Shown: positions 13,970 to 15,154 of the stretch, one piece after another | Layout: the number at the start of each line of letters is the position of its first letter | Numbering within the stretch: position 1 is the stretch's first letter | From: Elusimicrobiota bacterium | GTDB taxonomy: Bacteria > Elusimicrobiota > UBA8919 | DNA length: 15,154 bases | Assembly (NCBI GenBank): GCA_003452965.1 | Contig: DMMW01000053.1 | Span: 1-15,154, forward strand | Direction of reading: 5' to 3' | The notes under the pieces: model-generated | Seen by the model: only the letters and a program-made list of their open reading frames with translations | Databases searched by the model: none | What the model was told of the DNA's origin: nothing | Position numbers and translations under genes: made by a program

Positions 13970-15082
13970 TTATATCGGTAATGTAAAAATAAATTTTGAA
14001 CCTTTGCCCAAACCATCAGATTCTGCCCATATCTTACCGCCATGCAATTCAATAATCTTCTGGCATATTGATAACCCGAGCCCAAATCCGCCGGATTCTC
14101 TTGTAAGAGACTGGTCAACCCTATAAAATTTTTCAAATACTTTTCCTAAATTTTCATTTACAATTCCAAAACCGCTATCTTCAACTATAAATCTTATTTC
14201 ATCTCCGACTTTACCAACATATATTGAAACCCTTCCATTTTCCTGTGTATACTTTATTGAATTAGAAATTAAGTTTGTTATAACTTGTTTCATATATTCG
14301 TAATCACAATTAATATTTTCAGAATTGATATCTTGTGTAATTTCTATTTTCTTTGCATCTGCCAGTGGTTTAACCTCTTCTATGACTTCTTTAATAATAT
14401 TTTCTATCTGTATGTTATCCTTCTTTAATTCAGTAAATCCCGCTTCCATTTTCGCAAAATCAAGCAGATTTCCGACAAGCTCTTTCATCTTTTTGGTTTG
14501 TCGTCCGATTATTGAGAGAAGTTTATGCATATCTTTATCCATTTGACGTCTTAGCCCGCTTCTCTTTTCGTCTTCCATATTTTCCCTTTCATAAAGAATT
14601 TCTATGGCGCCTGAAATAGCGGTTAGCGGTGTTCTAAGTTCATGCGAGACCGTAGATATAAACTCATCTTTTAACTTATCTAATTCCTTAAAACTTATAA
14701 GCTGTGACTTGAGTTCTATTACTCCCAATGTTTTTTCAATTGTAGCGAGAAGTTCCGCTATTTCAAATGGTTTTATTAAATATTCAATTGCCCCTTTCCT
14801 GAGACATTCTAATGCTGTCTCAATAGTTGCATTTGCGGTCATAATAATCACTTCTATTTTTGGATAATTTTCCTTGATTATCTCCAAAAGTTTCAATCCA
14901 TCCATACCAGGCATCTTAAGGTCAAGTAAAATTAAGTCAAAATTTATTATTTTTAGTATATTTTCCACTTCTAATGGCTCGTTTGTTACCTTAACAAAAT
15001 AATTATATTTTAGAAGAGCCTTTTCAATAAATCTTAAAATCTCAATTTCATCATCTACAACAAGAATTTTTTTTTGTTTCAT
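13970..15082 (-). CDS. Response regulator-histidine kinase hybrid (REC-HisKA-HATPase)
   Basis: A 370-residue cytosolic protein without membrane segments. I start it at the ATG at 15082, with AGGGG 6 bases upstream. An N-terminal receiver (about 5-118) has D10-D11, phospho-acceptor D54 in L-L-D-L-K-M-P-G, T82 and K104. A short helical linker leads to HisKA (about 137-213) with H147 in S-H-E-L-R-T-P. The HATPase domain (about 260-370) has N270 and N274 of the N box, D302-S-G-F-G for G1, F-E-K-F-Y-R for the F box and G-G-F-G-L-G-L-S for G2. All catalytic motifs are intact. In this layout an upstream kinase phosphorylates the receiver, which then controls the kinase. It may act with the CheY-like receiver at 8786-9157. 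Its own promoter is at or beyond the right edge. Confidence 0.92.
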   Translation of the reverse strand: MKQKKILVVDDEIEILRFIEKALLKYNYFVKVTNEPLEVENILKIINFDLILLDLKMPGMDGLKLLEIIKENYPKIEVIIMTANATIETALECLRKGAIEYLIKPFEIAELLATIEKTLGVIELKSQLISFKELDKLKDEFISTVSHELRTPLTAISGAIEILYERENMEDEKRSGLRRQMDKDMHKLLSIIGRQTKKMKELVGNLLDFAKMEAGFTELKKDNIQIENIIKEVIEEVKPLADAKKIEITQDINSENINCDYEYMKQVITNLISNSIKYTQENGRVSIYVGKVGDEIRFIVEDSGFGIVNENLGKVFEKFYRVDQSLTRESGGFGLGLSICQKIIELHGGKIWAESDGLGKGSKFIFTLPI

Positions 15083-15137
15083 ACAATTCCCCTTTTTAAA
15101 ATCGTGGATAGCGGATAACATGTAGCGTATTAAAACC

Positions 15138-15151
15138 TATCACTAATCACT
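15138..15151. repeat. Two-unit heptad upstream of the kinase gene
   Basis: On the minus strand AGTGATT is followed by AGTGATA, another pair of 7-bp units at a gene border, about 55 bases upstream of the kinase start codon and cut close to the window edge. With two units it could be chance. Confidence 0.25.
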
Positions 15152-15154
15152 ATA

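Overview
The window is AT-rich bacterial DNA in which every gene I accept lies on the minus strand. In transcription order (right to left) they are: a REC-histidine kinase, a repeat-rich gap, a small GIY-YIG nuclease, a giant secreted kelch/Ig protein, a CheY-like receiver, a PorV-like outer-membrane barrel fused to TPRs, a membrane TPR/HEAT protein, a PHP metallohydrolase, a secreted RCC1-propeller protein, a divergent GGDEF protein and a MarR regulator. Signal peptides, a PorV/PorQ-type beta barrel and two proteins ending in an FlgD-Ig/T9SS-like sorting domain point to a diderm. AT richness, many dispersed palindromes and large modular secreted proteins fit an uncultured candidate-phylum type lineage (Elusimicrobia-like or similar), but I cannot fix the taxonomy.

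Layout. 1-211: control region with two palindromes and a near-perfect Shine-Dalgarno for something leaving the window on the left. 212-1888: MarR and GGDEF genes. 2033-4183: RCC1 protein with seven propeller repeats. 4184-4522: triple-hairpin REP-like cluster and a 29-codon relic of a beta-barrel gene. 4523-5512: PHP metallohydrolase with its own promoter-like site. 5606-5751: about 140-bp MITE-like element. 5749-8684: two translationally coupled genes (ATGA overlap). 8786-9157: CheY-like receiver. 9295-13101: kelch protein. 13016-13830: dense nest of palindromic repeats around the GIY-YIG gene. 13970-15082: REC-histidine kinase.

Functional reading (inference): the right half looks like a cell-surface or secretion locus. 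It holds a very large secreted adhesin-like protein with a C-terminal sorting domain, a PorV-like barrel (PorV shuttles such cargo in type IX secretion), periplasmic or membrane scaffold proteins with TPR/HEAT repeats, and phosphorelay proteins on both sides. The RCC1 protein repeats the same plan: propeller, Ig-like modules, ZU5-like module, sorting domain.

The most unusual signal is the repeat biology. (i) The GIY-YIG gene is bracketed by perfect 12-bp inverted repeats and a 4-bp direct repeat, like an autonomous mobile cassette of a palindromic-repeat family. (ii) The cassette now supplies the start codon, ribosome binding site and first residues of the kelch gene. (iii) A second repeat family is inserted in frame just after the start codon of the TPR/HEAT gene. 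(iv) Two palindrome copies keep identical flanks but have different, self-complementary stems. (v) A/T-rich tracts with a 7-bp period recur at gene borders, and one of them encodes the hydrophobic core of the kelch signal peptide.
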